From: Rhodospirillaceae bacterium
GTDB lineage: Bacteria; Pseudomonadota; Alphaproteobacteria; Bin65
Length of the DNA: 49,463 nucleotides
Reading direction: 5' to 3'
Assembly (NCBI GenBank): GCA_009840595.1
Contig: VXNK01000054.1
Coordinates: 1-49,463 of the forward strand
The notes under the pieces were generated by a model. It saw only the letters and a program-made list of their open reading frames with translations, was not told where the DNA came from and did no database searches. This document shows positions 31,768-39,917 of this stretch, in pieces (positions within the stretch are counted from its first letter, which is position 1; every line of letters starts with the position of its first letter). A program made the translations under genes and the position numbers.

Positions 31768-33003
31768 ATGAACACGACGAACGATCCCGCCGCCGCTTCG
31801 AAGCCGGCCGCCGCCAGTCCGGCGGGGACCGGCCTGCCGCTCGAAGCTGTCCGCATCCTCGATCTCACCACCATCGTCTACGGCCCCTACGCGACCCAGC
31901 TCCTGGGCGATTTCGGCGCCGAGATCGTCAAGGTCGAGGCGCCGGGCGGCGACGCCATGCGCCAGATGGGGCCGGAGCGCAGCCCGCGCATGGCGGCCCT
32001 GTTCCTCGGCATGAACCGCAACAAGAAGAGCATCGTGCTCGACCTCAAGCGCGCGGCGGCGCGCGAGGCGCTGTGGCGGCTGGTCGATAGCGCCGATGTC
32101 TTCGTCCACAATATCCGGCCGCACAAGATCCTGAAGCTGGGCTTCGACCCGGACCGGGTAATGGCGCGCAACCCCGGCATCGTCTATGCCGGACTCTACG
32201 GCTACCGCGACGGCGGGCCCTATGCCGGCCGGCCGGCCTACGACGACGTGATCCAAGGCCAGGCCGGGCTCGCCGGCACCTTCCTTGCCCGCGACGGCGC
32301 GCCGAACCTGATCCCGACCATCGCGGCCGACAAGATTTCCGGCCTCCTCGCCTCCAACGGCATCCTCGCCGCGCTCCTCCAGCGCCGCAATACCGGCCGG
32401 GGCGTCTATGTCGAAACCGCCATGTTCGAGGGCATCGCCGGCTTCACGCTGGCCGAGCACCAGTATGGCGCGATCTTCTCGCCGCCGATGACGCCGCCGG
32501 GCTATCCGCGCGTCCTGTCGCCCCATCGCCGGCCCCAGCCGACCGCCGACGGCTTCATCTGCCTGCTCGCCTATACCGACGCGCAGTGGGAGCGCTTCTG
32601 GGCGCTGGTCGGCCGGCCGGAGATGACGGACGATCCGCGCTTCCGCACCATCGGCGACCGGCTGAACCACGTCGATGCGCTCTATGGCGAATCGGGCCGG
32701 GAACTGGTCGGCAGGACTTCGGCGGAATGGCTCGACCTGATGCGCGGCGCGGAAATCCCCTGCGGCCCGGTCAACACGCTGGACGACCTGTACGGCGACC
32801 CGCACCTTGCCGCCACCGGCTTCTTCCGACCCTTCGAACACCCGACCGAAGGGCCGATGGACATCCCGGACACCGCCTTCCGCTTCGACCGCGCGGCCCT
32901 GCCCGTCCGCCTCGGCCAGCCGCAGCTCGGCGAACACACCGAAGCGCTGCTCGCCGAGGCCGGCTTCGACGCGGCGGAGATTACGGAGATCGCCGGCGGA
33001 TGA
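31768..33003 (+). CDS. Family III CoA-transferase (CaiB/BaiF)
   Basis: A 411-residue family III CoA-transferase, moving CoA between carboxylic acids. Seen: the N-terminal VRILDLTTIVYGPYATQLLGDFGAEIVKVEAPGGDAMR block at about residues 28-65, FLGMNRNKKSIVLDLK at 79-94, the catalytic-loop PAYDDVIQGQAGL with probable nucleophile Asp159, and C-terminal PCGPVNTLDDLYGDPHLAATGFF. ATG 31768 is preferred over an upstream TTG frame. It is divergent from the molybdenum hydroxylase gene with 150 bp between; both could act in catabolism of an unidentified acid. Confidence 0.92.
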   Translation: MNTTNDPAAASKPAAASPAGTGLPLEAVRILDLTTIVYGPYATQLLGDFGAEIVKVEAPGGDAMRQMGPERSPRMAALFLGMNRNKKSIVLDLKRAAAREALWRLVDSADVFVHNIRPHKILKLGFDPDRVMARNPGIVYAGLYGYRDGGPYAGRPAYDDVIQGQAGLAGTFLARDGAPNLIPTIAADKISGLLASNGILAALLQRRNTGRGVYVETAMFEGIAGFTLAEHQYGAIFSPPMTPPGYPRVLSPHRRPQPTADGFICLLAYTDAQWERFWALVGRPEMTDDPRFRTIGDRLNHVDALYGESGRELVGRTSAEWLDLMRGAEIPCGPVNTLDDLYGDPHLAATGFFRPFEHPTEGPMDIPDTAFRFDRAALPVRLGQPQLGEHTEALLAEAGFDAAEITEIAGG

Positions 33004-33099
33004 CCGGGAAATGCGTCAGCCTGCGGCCGTCCGGAACGGTGGCGGAGCCGGGTGCGGGCGGCGCCACCGGTCCCGCGAGGGTCGAGCCCTCTTTTCGAA

Positions 33100-34026
33100 T
33101 CATGGGGCGCGATCCGCACGCGCCGCCTTTTCCGCCCCCGCCTTTTCCGCCGCAATCAGCGCCTCTTTCCGCGCGACGCCCCAGCGGTAGCCGGCGAGGC
33201 CGCCGTCGCTGCGCTTTGCGCGGTGGCAGGGGATGACGATCGAGACCGGATTGGTCGCGCAGGCCCGGCCGACGGCGCGCTGCGCGGCGGGCTTGCCGAG
33301 GCTGCGCGCGATTGCGCTGTAGGTCCGGGTCTCGCCCTGCGGAATCTCGGTGAGCGCCCGCCAGACCCGCTGCTGGAACGCCGTCGCCCGGACGTCGAGC
33401 GGCAGGGTCTCGCGCGGCGGCCTGCCCTCGACCCGGCGCAACACCTCGGCGGTCCAGGCCTCCAGGATGCCGATGTCCGGCACGATCTCGGCGTGCGGGA
33501 ACTCGGCGCGCAATTCCGTCAGCAGATCCGCTTCGCCGTCGTCGAAGGCGACGAAGCAGATGCCCCGCTCCGTGGCCGCGACCAGCAGCAGGCCGAGGGC
33601 GCAGGGGACCGCCGTCCAGGCGATGCGCGCGCCGGCGCCGCCCCGGCGGTAGGTGGCGGGCGTCATGCCCAGCGTGGCGTCCGACGATTCGTAGAGCCGG
33701 CTGGACGAGCCGTAGCCCGCCTCATAGAGCGCGCCGGTCACGTCGTCGCCCTCGCGCAGCAGCGCTTTCAGCCGCTCGCGCCGGCGCTGGTCGGCATACT
33801 GTTTCGGCGACACGCCGAGCGCCCGGGTAAAGCGCTTCTGCAGCCAGGCCGGGCTGAGGCCGACATGATCGGCGATCTGGCGCAGGGTCGGCACGCCGTC
33901 GTCGAACCCATCGATAAAGCGGCAGGCCCGCTCGATATGCCGGTCCGGCAACGCCCCGGAAGCGGCAGGGGCAGCGGTCGCGGGGGCGTCGGTAACGGCG
34001 GCTGGGGCGGCAGCGTCGGGGATCAT
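33100..34026 (-). CDS. ada: Ada-like regulator with O6-methylguanine-DNA methyltransferase
   Basis: A 308-residue two-domain protein. Seen: an AraC-type DNA-binding domain at about residues 28-128 (IADHVGLSPAWLQKRFTRALGVSPKQYADQRRRERLK), then an Ogt-type methyltransferase domain with FQQRVWRALTEIPQGETRTYSAIA and the active-site IPCHR, Cys267, followed by GLAGYRWGVARKEALI. The N-terminal zinc/Cys domain that lets E. coli Ada sense methylphosphotriesters is missing; only a 27-residue Ala/Pro-rich leader is present, so induction by that route is unlikely. Start ATG 34026 has AGG 9 bp upstream; ATG 34035 is an alternative. Confidence 0.9.
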   Translation of the reverse strand: MIPDAAAPAAVTDAPATAAPAASGALPDRHIERACRFIDGFDDGVPTLRQIADHVGLSPAWLQKRFTRALGVSPKQYADQRRRERLKALLREGDDVTGALYEAGYGSSSRLYESSDATLGMTPATYRRGGAGARIAWTAVPCALGLLLVAATERGICFVAFDDGEADLLTELRAEFPHAEIVPDIGILEAWTAEVLRRVEGRPPRETLPLDVRATAFQQRVWRALTEIPQGETRTYSAIARSLGKPAAQRAVGRACATNPVSIVIPCHRAKRSDGGLAGYRWGVARKEALIAAEKAGAEKAARADRAP

Positions 34027-34133
34027 GGTTCGCATCCTGTCTTGCGGGCATTGTGCGGAACGGATGCAGTTTGGGACAGGCCGGCCGCCGGCGCTATCCG
34101 ATGCGTGTCCTGCCCCCGATCGGTCCGCGCCCG

Positions 34134-34844
34134 TCAGTCCGAGCCGCCCGCACCGTAGGCGTGCAGTCCGGGGCCGTGAAGGCGCAGCCACGACCGGCCG
34201 TGTCCGGCATGGTCGGTCAGCGTATCGACCAGGTGCCAGAAGCGGTCCGAGTGGTTCGGCTCCGCGAGATGGGCGACTTCGTGGGCCACGACATAGTCCA
34301 GCACCTCGGCCGGCGCCAGGATCAGCCGCCAGGAAAAGCTCAGATTGCCGGCGGCGCTGCACGAGCCCCAGCGGCTGCGCTGGTCGCGCACGGAAATGCG
34401 CGCGATGTTGCGGCCGATCCGGGCCGCCTTGGGATGAGCCAGCCCGGCGATGCGGCGCCGGGCCTCGCGCCTGAGCCAGTCCTGCACCCGGCGGTCGAAG
34501 AACTCGCGCCGGCCGGAGACGATCAGCCGGCCGCCGTCCAGCACGACGCCGGCGCGCGCCTCCGGGGCATGGACCAGCAGGCGGTCGCGCCCCAGGACGG
34601 GCACCGACTCGCCCGGCGCGAAGGGCACGGTTTCGGGCAGCAGGGCCAGCCGGTTGCGCAGCCACAGCGCCTTCTTCTCGGCAAAGGCCCGGCCCTCGGC
34701 GACCGACGCGCCCGGCGGCAGCACCAGTTCGGCCTTGCGGGCGTTGCGGTCGATGCGCAGCAGGATGCGCCGCGCCCGGGCGCTGCGCCGCACGCCCACC
34801 GTCACCGGCCGGCCGGCAGCGTCGAGCGTCAGGACATCCGTCAC
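34134..34844 (-). CDS. YgjP/DUF45-type metallopeptidase
   Basis: A 236-residue protein of the YgjP (DUF45, M48-like gluzincin) family. Seen: RRSARARRILLRI near the start, ISVRDQRSRWGSCSAAGNLSFSWRL at about residues 150-174 (the family hallmark RWGSC), and the zinc-binding HEVAH at 188-192 with a third ligand His198 in EPNHSDRFW. Presumed cytosolic metal-dependent protease; physiological substrate unknown. It starts 15 bp after the PHA depolymerase stop, so the two are likely co-transcribed, with the Ada-like gene following 107 bp on. Confidence 0.88.
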   Translation of the reverse strand: MTDVLTLDAAGRPVTVGVRRSARARRILLRIDRNARKAELVLPPGASVAEGRAFAEKKALWLRNRLALLPETVPFAPGESVPVLGRDRLLVHAPEARAGVVLDGGRLIVSGRREFFDRRVQDWLRREARRRIAGLAHPKAARIGRNIARISVRDQRSRWGSCSAAGNLSFSWRLILAPAEVLDYVVAHEVAHLAEPNHSDRFWHLVDTLTDHAGHGRSWLRLHGPGLHAYGAGGSD

Positions 34845-34859
34845 GGCGGGAACGGGCGG

Positions 34860-36122
34860 CTAACCGGCCGGACGCCCGGCCCGGCCGCCCGAAGCGTGGG
34901 CGGCGCGGATGAAGTCGCGGACCTGCGGGCAGATCAGGTCGCGCCAGCGGCGGCCGTTGAAGATGCCGTAGTGGCCGACGTCCGGCTGCAGGATGTGGCG
35001 GCGGCGGTCCGGCGGGATGCCGGTGCACAGGTCGTGAGCGGCCCGGGTCTGGCCGACCGCGGAGATGTCGTCCAGTTCGCCCTCCACGGTCAGCAGGGCG
35101 GTGCTTTCGATCGCAGCCGGCTCGACCCTGCGCCCGCGCGAGACCCATTCGCCCCTGGGCAGGGCGTGTTGCTGGAACACGACATCGACGGTCTGGAGGT
35201 AGAACTCTGCCGTCATGTCCATCACCGACATGTATTCGTCGTAGAATTTGCGGTGCGCCTCGGCGCTGTCGCCGTCGCCCCGGATCAGGTGCTCGAACAG
35301 CTTGAGATGGGCGCCGAAATGGCGGTCGAAATTCATCGACATGAAGCCGGTGAGCTGGAGGAAGCCGGGATAGACCCGCCGGTTGAAGCCTTCGTAGCCG
35401 AACGGCACCCGGGTAATGACCGAGCGTTCGAACCAGCCGAGGCTGTGCCGCCTGGCGAACGCGTTGACCTTCGTCGGATTGATCCTTGTATCGACCGGGC
35501 CGCCCATCAGCGTCATCGACACCGGCCGGCACGGATCGCCGGCCGCCGCCATCAGCGAGACCGCGCCCAGCACCGGCACCGAGGGCTGGCACACCGCCAC
35601 GACGTGGGCGCCGGGGCCGAGCCGTTGCAGAAAGCCGATGACGTGATCGACGTAATCGTCCAGGTCGAACCGGCCTTTCGAGACCGGCACCCGGCCGGCG
35701 TCGATCCAGTCGGTGATGTAGACATCGTGGTCAGGCAGCAGGGCGGCGACCGTGCCGCGCAGCAGCGTCGCGTGATGGCCGGACATCGGCGCGACGACCA
35801 GAATCTTCGGATCGTCCCGCTTCTCCGAAACGGCCGGGTCGCGCCGGAAATGCAGCAGGTTACAGTGCGGCCGGGCCTCGACGATCTCCTCCGTCACCGC
35901 AACCGGCGCGCCGCCGATCCGGGTCCGCTCCAGGCCCCAGGCCGGCTTCTCGTAGCGCCGGGTCACGCGCTCGAACAGTTCGCAGCCGGCGGCGACGCCG
36001 CGGAAGAACCGGCTCTCGGTGAACGGAAAATCCGGATTGGTCAGGAAATTCCGGCCGGCGACCGCCATCGCGCGCATCGGCGCGAAAGCGGCGAGCTGCC
36101 AATCGTACATCGAATAGAGCAT
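34860..36122 (-). CDS. phaZ: Intracellular polyhydroxyalkanoate depolymerase
   Basis: A 420-residue intracellular PHA depolymerase that mobilises stored polyhydroxybutyrate. Seen: N-terminal MLYSMYDWQLAAFAPMRAMA, the lipase-like box with a cysteine nucleophile VAVCQPSVPVL (Cys178, matching Cys183 of Ralstonia PhaZ1), the Asp region VEGELDDIS at about 344-352 and catalytic His in PDVGHYGIFNG. No signal peptide, as expected. The promoter region upstream contains a perfect TGTTGCAGTGCAACA palindrome, a candidate PhaR site. Confident family call. Confidence 0.95.
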   Translation of the reverse strand: MLYSMYDWQLAAFAPMRAMAVAGRNFLTNPDFPFTESRFFRGVAAGCELFERVTRRYEKPAWGLERTRIGGAPVAVTEEIVEARPHCNLLHFRRDPAVSEKRDDPKILVVAPMSGHHATLLRGTVAALLPDHDVYITDWIDAGRVPVSKGRFDLDDYVDHVIGFLQRLGPGAHVVAVCQPSVPVLGAVSLMAAAGDPCRPVSMTLMGGPVDTRINPTKVNAFARRHSLGWFERSVITRVPFGYEGFNRRVYPGFLQLTGFMSMNFDRHFGAHLKLFEHLIRGDGDSAEAHRKFYDEYMSVMDMTAEFYLQTVDVVFQQHALPRGEWVSRGRRVEPAAIESTALLTVEGELDDISAVGQTRAAHDLCTGIPPDRRRHILQPDVGHYGIFNGRRWRDLICPQVRDFIRAAHASGGRAGRPAG

Positions 36123-36197
36123 GAAGACTGCGGCCCCGGCGCCGCCGTTGTTTCAGATTTCGAACGCCATCGGGGACGCAGTGCCGCCCGGCCTTCC

Positions 36198-36236
36198 TGT
36201 TGCAGTGCAACAAACCACGCTGCAGTGCCCTGCACA
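36198..36236 (-). promoter_or_regulatory. Candidate PhaR operator upstream of phaZ
   Basis: TGTTGCAGTGCAACA at 36198-36212 is a perfect 15-bp palindrome around one central base. A second related word, CTGCAGTGCCCTGCAC, follows at 36220-36235 (TGCA-N6-TGCA). Alphaproteobacterial PhaR repressors are known to bind TGC/GCA-rich palindromes in front of PHA genes; the match here is by motif type and position, 75-115 bp upstream of the phaZ start. Confidence 0.6.
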
Positions 36237-36312
36237 ACCGATATGACGCATCATCGGCATTCACAGATTCGATAGCGACCGCCGATGCGTCCGTCTGTGG
36301 TCAAAAGAACCA

Positions 36313-36357
36313 GTAGTGCCGCCCCGGATCGTCGTTGCGCTCCGTCCGGGGCGGCAG
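36313..36357 (-). terminator. Stem-loop terminator after the CobC-like gene
   Basis: TGCCGCCCCGGA (36317-36328) and TCCGGGGCGGCA (36345-36356) form a perfect 12-bp stem with a 16-base loop, about 50 bp after the stop of the minus-strand phosphatase gene. In the minus direction the stem is followed after a few bases by TTCTTTTG, a weak T tract. Likely terminates the CobC/CobS-like transcript before phaZ regulatory DNA. Confidence 0.65.
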
Positions 36358-36404
36358 TGTGGTGACGGGTGATAAGGCCGGTCATCGGAATGGCGTGGGC
36401 GGAC

Positions 36405-37037
36405 TCAGCGCAATCCGGCAACGCCATGACCGTTGAGCAGGTTGAGCATCCAGCGGGCGCGGCGGCCCGGTTCCTCGACCAGGTCGATCTGGGTCAGGGA
36501 ACTGTTGCCGATCGTCAGGCTGAGCGCCATCGGCGAGGGCAGGTCGAGAGCGCCGACGAGGGCGGCGCGGATCGTCCCGCCATGGGCGACCGCGACGATA
36601 TCCCGGCCGCGATGCCCGGCGGACAGCCGACCGACCGCGGCGGCGACCCGGCGGCGCAGGTCGGCGAAGCTCTCGCCGTTGGGCGGCGCATTGTCCAGAA
36701 CGCTCATCCAGAAACCGTGGAAGCCGCCGTATTTCTCGTAGGCCGGCTGGCGCGGCGTGCCCTGCCAGTCGCCGAAATGCTGCTCCGCCAGATCCCGGTG
36801 GGTCTGCACTTCGGGCAGCGGATAGCCGGCCTCGCCGATCGCCGCTGCGGTCTGGCGGGCGCGCCGCAGGTGGGAGGAAACCCACACGGCGTCCGGCGGC
36901 AGCGCTTCGGCGAGGGCGCGGTGGGCCGCCATGTCACCGGTATCGGCCTCCAGGTCCGCCTGGCCGTAGAAGCAGCCGCCATCGTCGATCACCGGCGCGT
37001 GGCGGATCCACCACCACCGGGTTACGGTTACGCTCAT
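36405..37037 (-). CDS. Histidine phosphatase family protein, CobC-like
   Basis: A 210-residue histidine phosphatase (phosphoglycerate-mutase branch). Seen: the phosphohistidine motif WIRHAPV near residues 10-16 (RH-A in place of the more usual RHG), FGDWQGTP at about 90-97, GESFADLRRRVAAAV at about 119-133 and the second catalytic His in VAVAHGGTIRAAL at about 148-160. RHAPV plus FGxWQG is common in alpha-ribazole-5-phosphate phosphatases of cobalamin synthesis, and the gene lies 20 bp downstream of a CobS-like gene, which supports that role. A housekeeping phosphatase role cannot be excluded. Confidence 0.85.
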   Translation of the reverse strand: MSVTVTRWWWIRHAPVIDDGGCFYGQADLEADTGDMAAHRALAEALPPDAVWVSSHLRRARQTAAAIGEAGYPLPEVQTHRDLAEQHFGDWQGTPRQPAYEKYGGFHGFWMSVLDNAPPNGESFADLRRRVAAAVGRLSAGHRGRDIVAVAHGGTIRAALVGALDLPSPMALSLTIGNSSLTQIDLVEEPGRRARWMLNLLNGHGVAGLR

Positions 37038-37057
37038 GCAGGAAACCCTGAATGCGG

Positions 37058-37903
37058 TTATAAGGCGGCAGCGGCCGTGACGATGACCGCCAGTTCCGTC
37101 TTGATGCGGATCGTGTACAGGAAATTCCGGTCCCGCGGCATCCGGCAAATTTCCGCCGCGCCCCAGACCAGCCCGGCAACCAGCATGGCCACGGCGTAGG
37201 CCAGCAGGCCGCTCCACAGGCCGAGGAACAGGATGGCGAGCAGCAGGGCCGCGGCGGCGCCGGTCCACAGCGCGACGCTGCCGCCCCCGTTGCGTTCCCC
37301 GTCGCGTTGGGGGCCGAACAGCGGGTCGGTATCGTCGGGTTTGACGGCTCCCGGGGTCGCGGGCAGCGTCGCCAGCGCCATGATTGCGGCCGACAGGACC
37401 TGCGCGGCGATCAGCGCCCCCAGCATGTCTGCGAGGCTCGCCATGGCGCTCAGCCCGGCGACGCGGGCGAGCAGAATGGCGCCGACGCAGCCGGCGATCA
37501 GCGCGAAACGCCGGTCGGAGCCGGCTTCGGTTCCGGCCAGGTCGGCGGCCGCGGCGGCGGCGCCGCTTTCGGCGCGCGCGTTGGTCAGGATGACGAGCGC
37601 GGCGGCGGCGAAGACGGCCGCGCCGAAGATTTGCAGGCCGAGACCGTCGGCGATCCAGGCGATCAGGGCGGCGGGCAGGCCGAGCGCCAGGCCGACCGGG
37701 ACGAAGGCGCGGCGGCTGTCCGCCGCGGCGGCCCGGCCGATCTCGCCGCGCCGGCCGAGCGGCCAGCCGGTCAGGACGATGGCGGCGTTGCGGCAATCGC
37801 GGAACCAGCCGCCGCCGGGCGGGCCGTCGCCGTCATGCCGCCCCGACAGGCCCAGCCAAGCGTCCGGATCGTCGCCGCGGTCACGGTCCCGGTCGTCGGT
37901 CAT
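37058..37903 (-). CDS. Degenerate CobS-like membrane protein
   Basis: A 281-residue membrane protein with about six hydrophobic segments from residue 68 on (68-85, 92-107, 133-150, 160-182, 212-230, 233-250 approximately). Length, helix pattern, the early LTGWPLGRRGE...RRAFVPVGLALGLPAALI block and its place beside a CobC-like phosphatase point to adenosylcobinamide-GDP ribazoletransferase (CobS). However, the family motif with DGLAD/DG residues that binds metal is replaced by ARAESGAAAAAADLAG at about 109-124, and no DSRIGxxG block is seen. It may be non-catalytic or diverged to a new role. ATG 37903 chosen; the frame upstream is repeat-derived. Confidence 0.55.
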   Translation of the reverse strand: MTDDRDRDRGDDPDAWLGLSGRHDGDGPPGGGWFRDCRNAAIVLTGWPLGRRGEIGRAAAADSRRAFVPVGLALGLPAALIAWIADGLGLQIFGAAVFAAAALVILTNARAESGAAAAAADLAGTEAGSDRRFALIAGCVGAILLARVAGLSAMASLADMLGALIAAQVLSAAIMALATLPATPGAVKPDDTDPLFGPQRDGERNGGGSVALWTGAAAALLLAILFLGLWSGLLAYAVAMLVAGLVWGAAEICRMPRDRNFLYTIRIKTELAVIVTAAAAL

Positions 37904-37959
37904 CGCTGCTCCGCTTCCTCTGTGCCCGGCCGGGCCGTCTCCGCCTGTCCGGACCCGGG

Positions 37960-37992
37960 GCAGACCGGAGGCAGACCGGAAGCAGACCGGGG
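37960..37992. repeat. 11-bp tandem repeat, 3 units
   Basis: Three copies of GCAGACCGGNN (endings AG, AA, GG) upstream of the CobS-like gene, non-coding. Short slippage-type array. Confidence 0.85.
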
Positions 37993-38080
37993 CCGGACGA
38001 GCGCTTCGCATCGCACTATAAGCCATTCCGCCCGACCCCGACAGGACCGGGCCGCCGCCCTGCCGCCCACCCGCCGCCGG

Positions 38081-38914
38081 TCATTCGCCAATCTGGAGGA
38101 TCAGGCCGCGTTCGCGCGCCGAGCGGAAGAAACGCAGGAACACCGCGACGGCCGCCGACAGGTAGGCGGCGTTCAGGGCGACGGCGTTGATCAGCAGGTC
38201 GGTGCGGAAGGTCTTTTCGACCAGGACGGAGCGCATGCCTTCGAAAACATGGGTCGACGGCAGGACGCCCGCGATCCATTGCAGCCAGTCCGGCATGACC
38301 GAGAGCGGATAGTAGATCGCGCTGAACGGGGCGATGGCGAAGATCGCGAACCAGGCGATGCTCTCGGCGCCCAGGCCGTAGCGCATCAGCAGGCCGCACA
38401 CGATCAGCCCGAACGACCAGCCCATGACCTGCAGGTTGGCGAAGAAGGCGATCAGCGGCAGCCCCATGTCGAAGATCGAATAGGCATACAGCCAGATCGC
38501 GAGCAGCGACGCCGGAACGATGCCGATCAGCACGCGGATCAGCGACATCAGGGTGAGCGCGGCGACGAACTCGCCCGGCCGCAGGGGGCTGACGAAGATA
38601 TGGCCGAGATTGCGCGACCACATTTCCTCGAGGAAAGACAGGCTGACCCCGAGGGACGAGCGGAACAGCACGTCCCACAGCAGGACGGCGGCGATCAGCA
38701 CACCGGCGGCCTGGACGAAAAAGCCGGACTTGCTGGCCAGGAAGATCGTCAGGAAGCCCCACATGATCATCTGCAGGGTCGGCCAGTAGGCGAGTTCCAG
38801 AATCCGCGGCCACGATCCGCGGTAGAGGTAGACGTAGCGCAAGACCATGGCCTGCATGCGCCGCCAGGCCGCGGCCGGGCCCTTCGTGCCGGCGAGCTTC
38901 GCGTCGGCGCTCAT
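38081..38914 (-). CDS. ABC-2 type transporter permease
   Basis: A 277-residue ABC-2 permease forming an exporter with the ATPase encoded just upstream; its ATG overlaps that gene's stop (ATGA). Seen: RILELAYWPTLQMIMWGFLTIFLA, a conserved EEMWSRNLGHIFVSPLRPGEFVAA coupling-helix block at about residues 92-116, and five to six further hydrophobic segments, with PLSVMPDWLQWIAGVLPSTHVFEGMR near 205-230. Such pairs export lipids, polysaccharides or drugs; the cargo is not indicated. Confidence 0.9.
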   Translation of the reverse strand: MSADAKLAGTKGPAAAWRRMQAMVLRYVYLYRGSWPRILELAYWPTLQMIMWGFLTIFLASKSGFFVQAAGVLIAAVLLWDVLFRSSLGVSLSFLEEMWSRNLGHIFVSPLRPGEFVAALTLMSLIRVLIGIVPASLLAIWLYAYSIFDMGLPLIAFFANLQVMGWSFGLIVCGLLMRYGLGAESIAWFAIFAIAPFSAIYYPLSVMPDWLQWIAGVLPSTHVFEGMRSVLVEKTFRTDLLINAVALNAAYLSAAVAVFLRFFRSARERGLILQIGE

Positions 38915-39747
38915 GCCGCCCTTCCGGTTCGTTCGGGGCCCGTCCGTTCGGGACCCGTCCGTTCGGGGCCCGGCCGTTCGGAACCGCGGTCCGCGCGGCG
39001 CCGGTCGCGCGCGATATCGAGAAAGACGTCCTCCAGGTTGGCCCGGCCGTAGCGCCGGATCAACTCGGCCGGGCTGCCCTCGTCGACGATCCGGCCGGCG
39101 CGCATCATCATCACCCGGCTGCACAGGCGCTCGACCTCGGCCATGTTGTGCGAGGCGAGCAGGATGGTGGCGCGGCGGGTATCCCGGTAGGCCTCCAGGT
39201 AGGTCCGGATCCGGTCGCCGGTATCCGGGTCGAGGGAGGCAGTCGGCTCGTCGAGCAGCAGGACGTCCGGTTCGTTGAGCAGCGCCTTGGCCAGCGCCAG
39301 CCGGGTTCGCTGCCCGGCGGAAAGCGTGCCGCTCGGCCGGTTCATGAAGGCGGTGAGGTCCAACTCTTCGGCCAGTTCGCCGATCCGGCGCGCCGGCCGG
39401 CGCAGGCCGTAGAGCCGGGCGTAGACCATCAGGTTTTCCCGCGCGCTCAGCCGCTTGGGCAGGTCGACATAGGGCGAGGAGAAATTCATCCGCGGCAGGG
39501 CGTCGTAGCGGCGTTTCAGCATGTCGATGCCGAGCACCGAAATCCGCCCCCGGGTCGGAAGGAGCAGGCCCAGGATCATGGAGATCGTCGTCGTCTTGCC
39601 GGCGCCGTTGCCGCCGAGCAGCGCTGCCGTCGTGCCCTCCGGCACGCTGAACGACAGGCGGTTGACGGCCAGCACGTCGTCGTAGGACTTGGTCAGTTTG
39701 GAAACCCGGATGGCTGCGGGCGGCCCTTCGGCCGGGGCCGCGCTCAC
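38911..39747 (-). CDS. ABC transporter ATP-binding protein
   Basis: A 278-residue ATPase of an ABC-2 exporter. Seen: Walker A GGNGAGKTT at 45-53 (first residue Gly rather than the common Pro/Gly-P), Q-loop region RMNFSSPYVDLPKRLSARENL, signature LSAGQ at 142-146, Walker B VLLLDEPTASLD at about 162-173 and the switch His in ASHNM. The C-terminus ends in a Gly-Pro-Glu-Arg-Thr repeat (GPERTGPERTGPERTG) from a 15-bp tandem DNA repeat. Coupled to the permease gene. Confidence 0.95.
   Translation of the reverse strand: MSAAPAEGPPAAIRVSKLTKSYDDVLAVNRLSFSVPEGTTAALLGGNGAGKTTTISMILGLLLPTRGRISVLGIDMLKRRYDALPRMNFSSPYVDLPKRLSARENLMVYARLYGLRRPARRIGELAEELDLTAFMNRPSGTLSAGQRTRLALAKALLNEPDVLLLDEPTASLDPDTGDRIRTYLEAYRDTRRATILLASHNMAEVERLCSRVMMMRAGRIVDEGSPAELIRRYGRANLEDVFLDIARDRRRADRGSERPGPERTGPERTGPERTGRAA
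38930..38981. repeat. In-frame 15-bp coding tandem repeat
   Basis: Units of CGTTCGGGGCCCGTC at 38930-38944, 38945-38959 and 38960-38974 with a partial fourth. It lies inside the end of the ABC ATPase gene and encodes a repeating five-residue GPERT tail, so the unit length keeps the frame. Confidence 0.9.
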
Positions 39748-39917
39748 CGCCCTTCGATCGGGCTTGCGGCCCGGAGCTGCATCAATCGCCTTGCGAACAT
39801 CGCCTGTCTTCGTCAGTACTGGATCCCGTTACTGAACCCTTTTTCCGGGCGGTCGGGCCCGAAAGCAGTTCGCCCCCGGAAGCCGGCCGACCCCGAAGGG
39901 GCCGAAACAACCGGACG

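Noticed and set aside
33100-35592. 830-codon frame continuing upstream of the Ada-like gene through two other genes
   Set aside because: Upstream of the Ada start it is Arg/Pro-rich shadow of the metallopeptidase and PHA depolymerase genes; only the part from 34026 is a protein.
36405-37796. Fusion of the CobC-like phosphatase with the upstream frame
   Set aside because: The upstream part is an out-of-frame shadow of the CobS-like gene; the phosphatase starts with its RHA motif shortly after ATG 37037.
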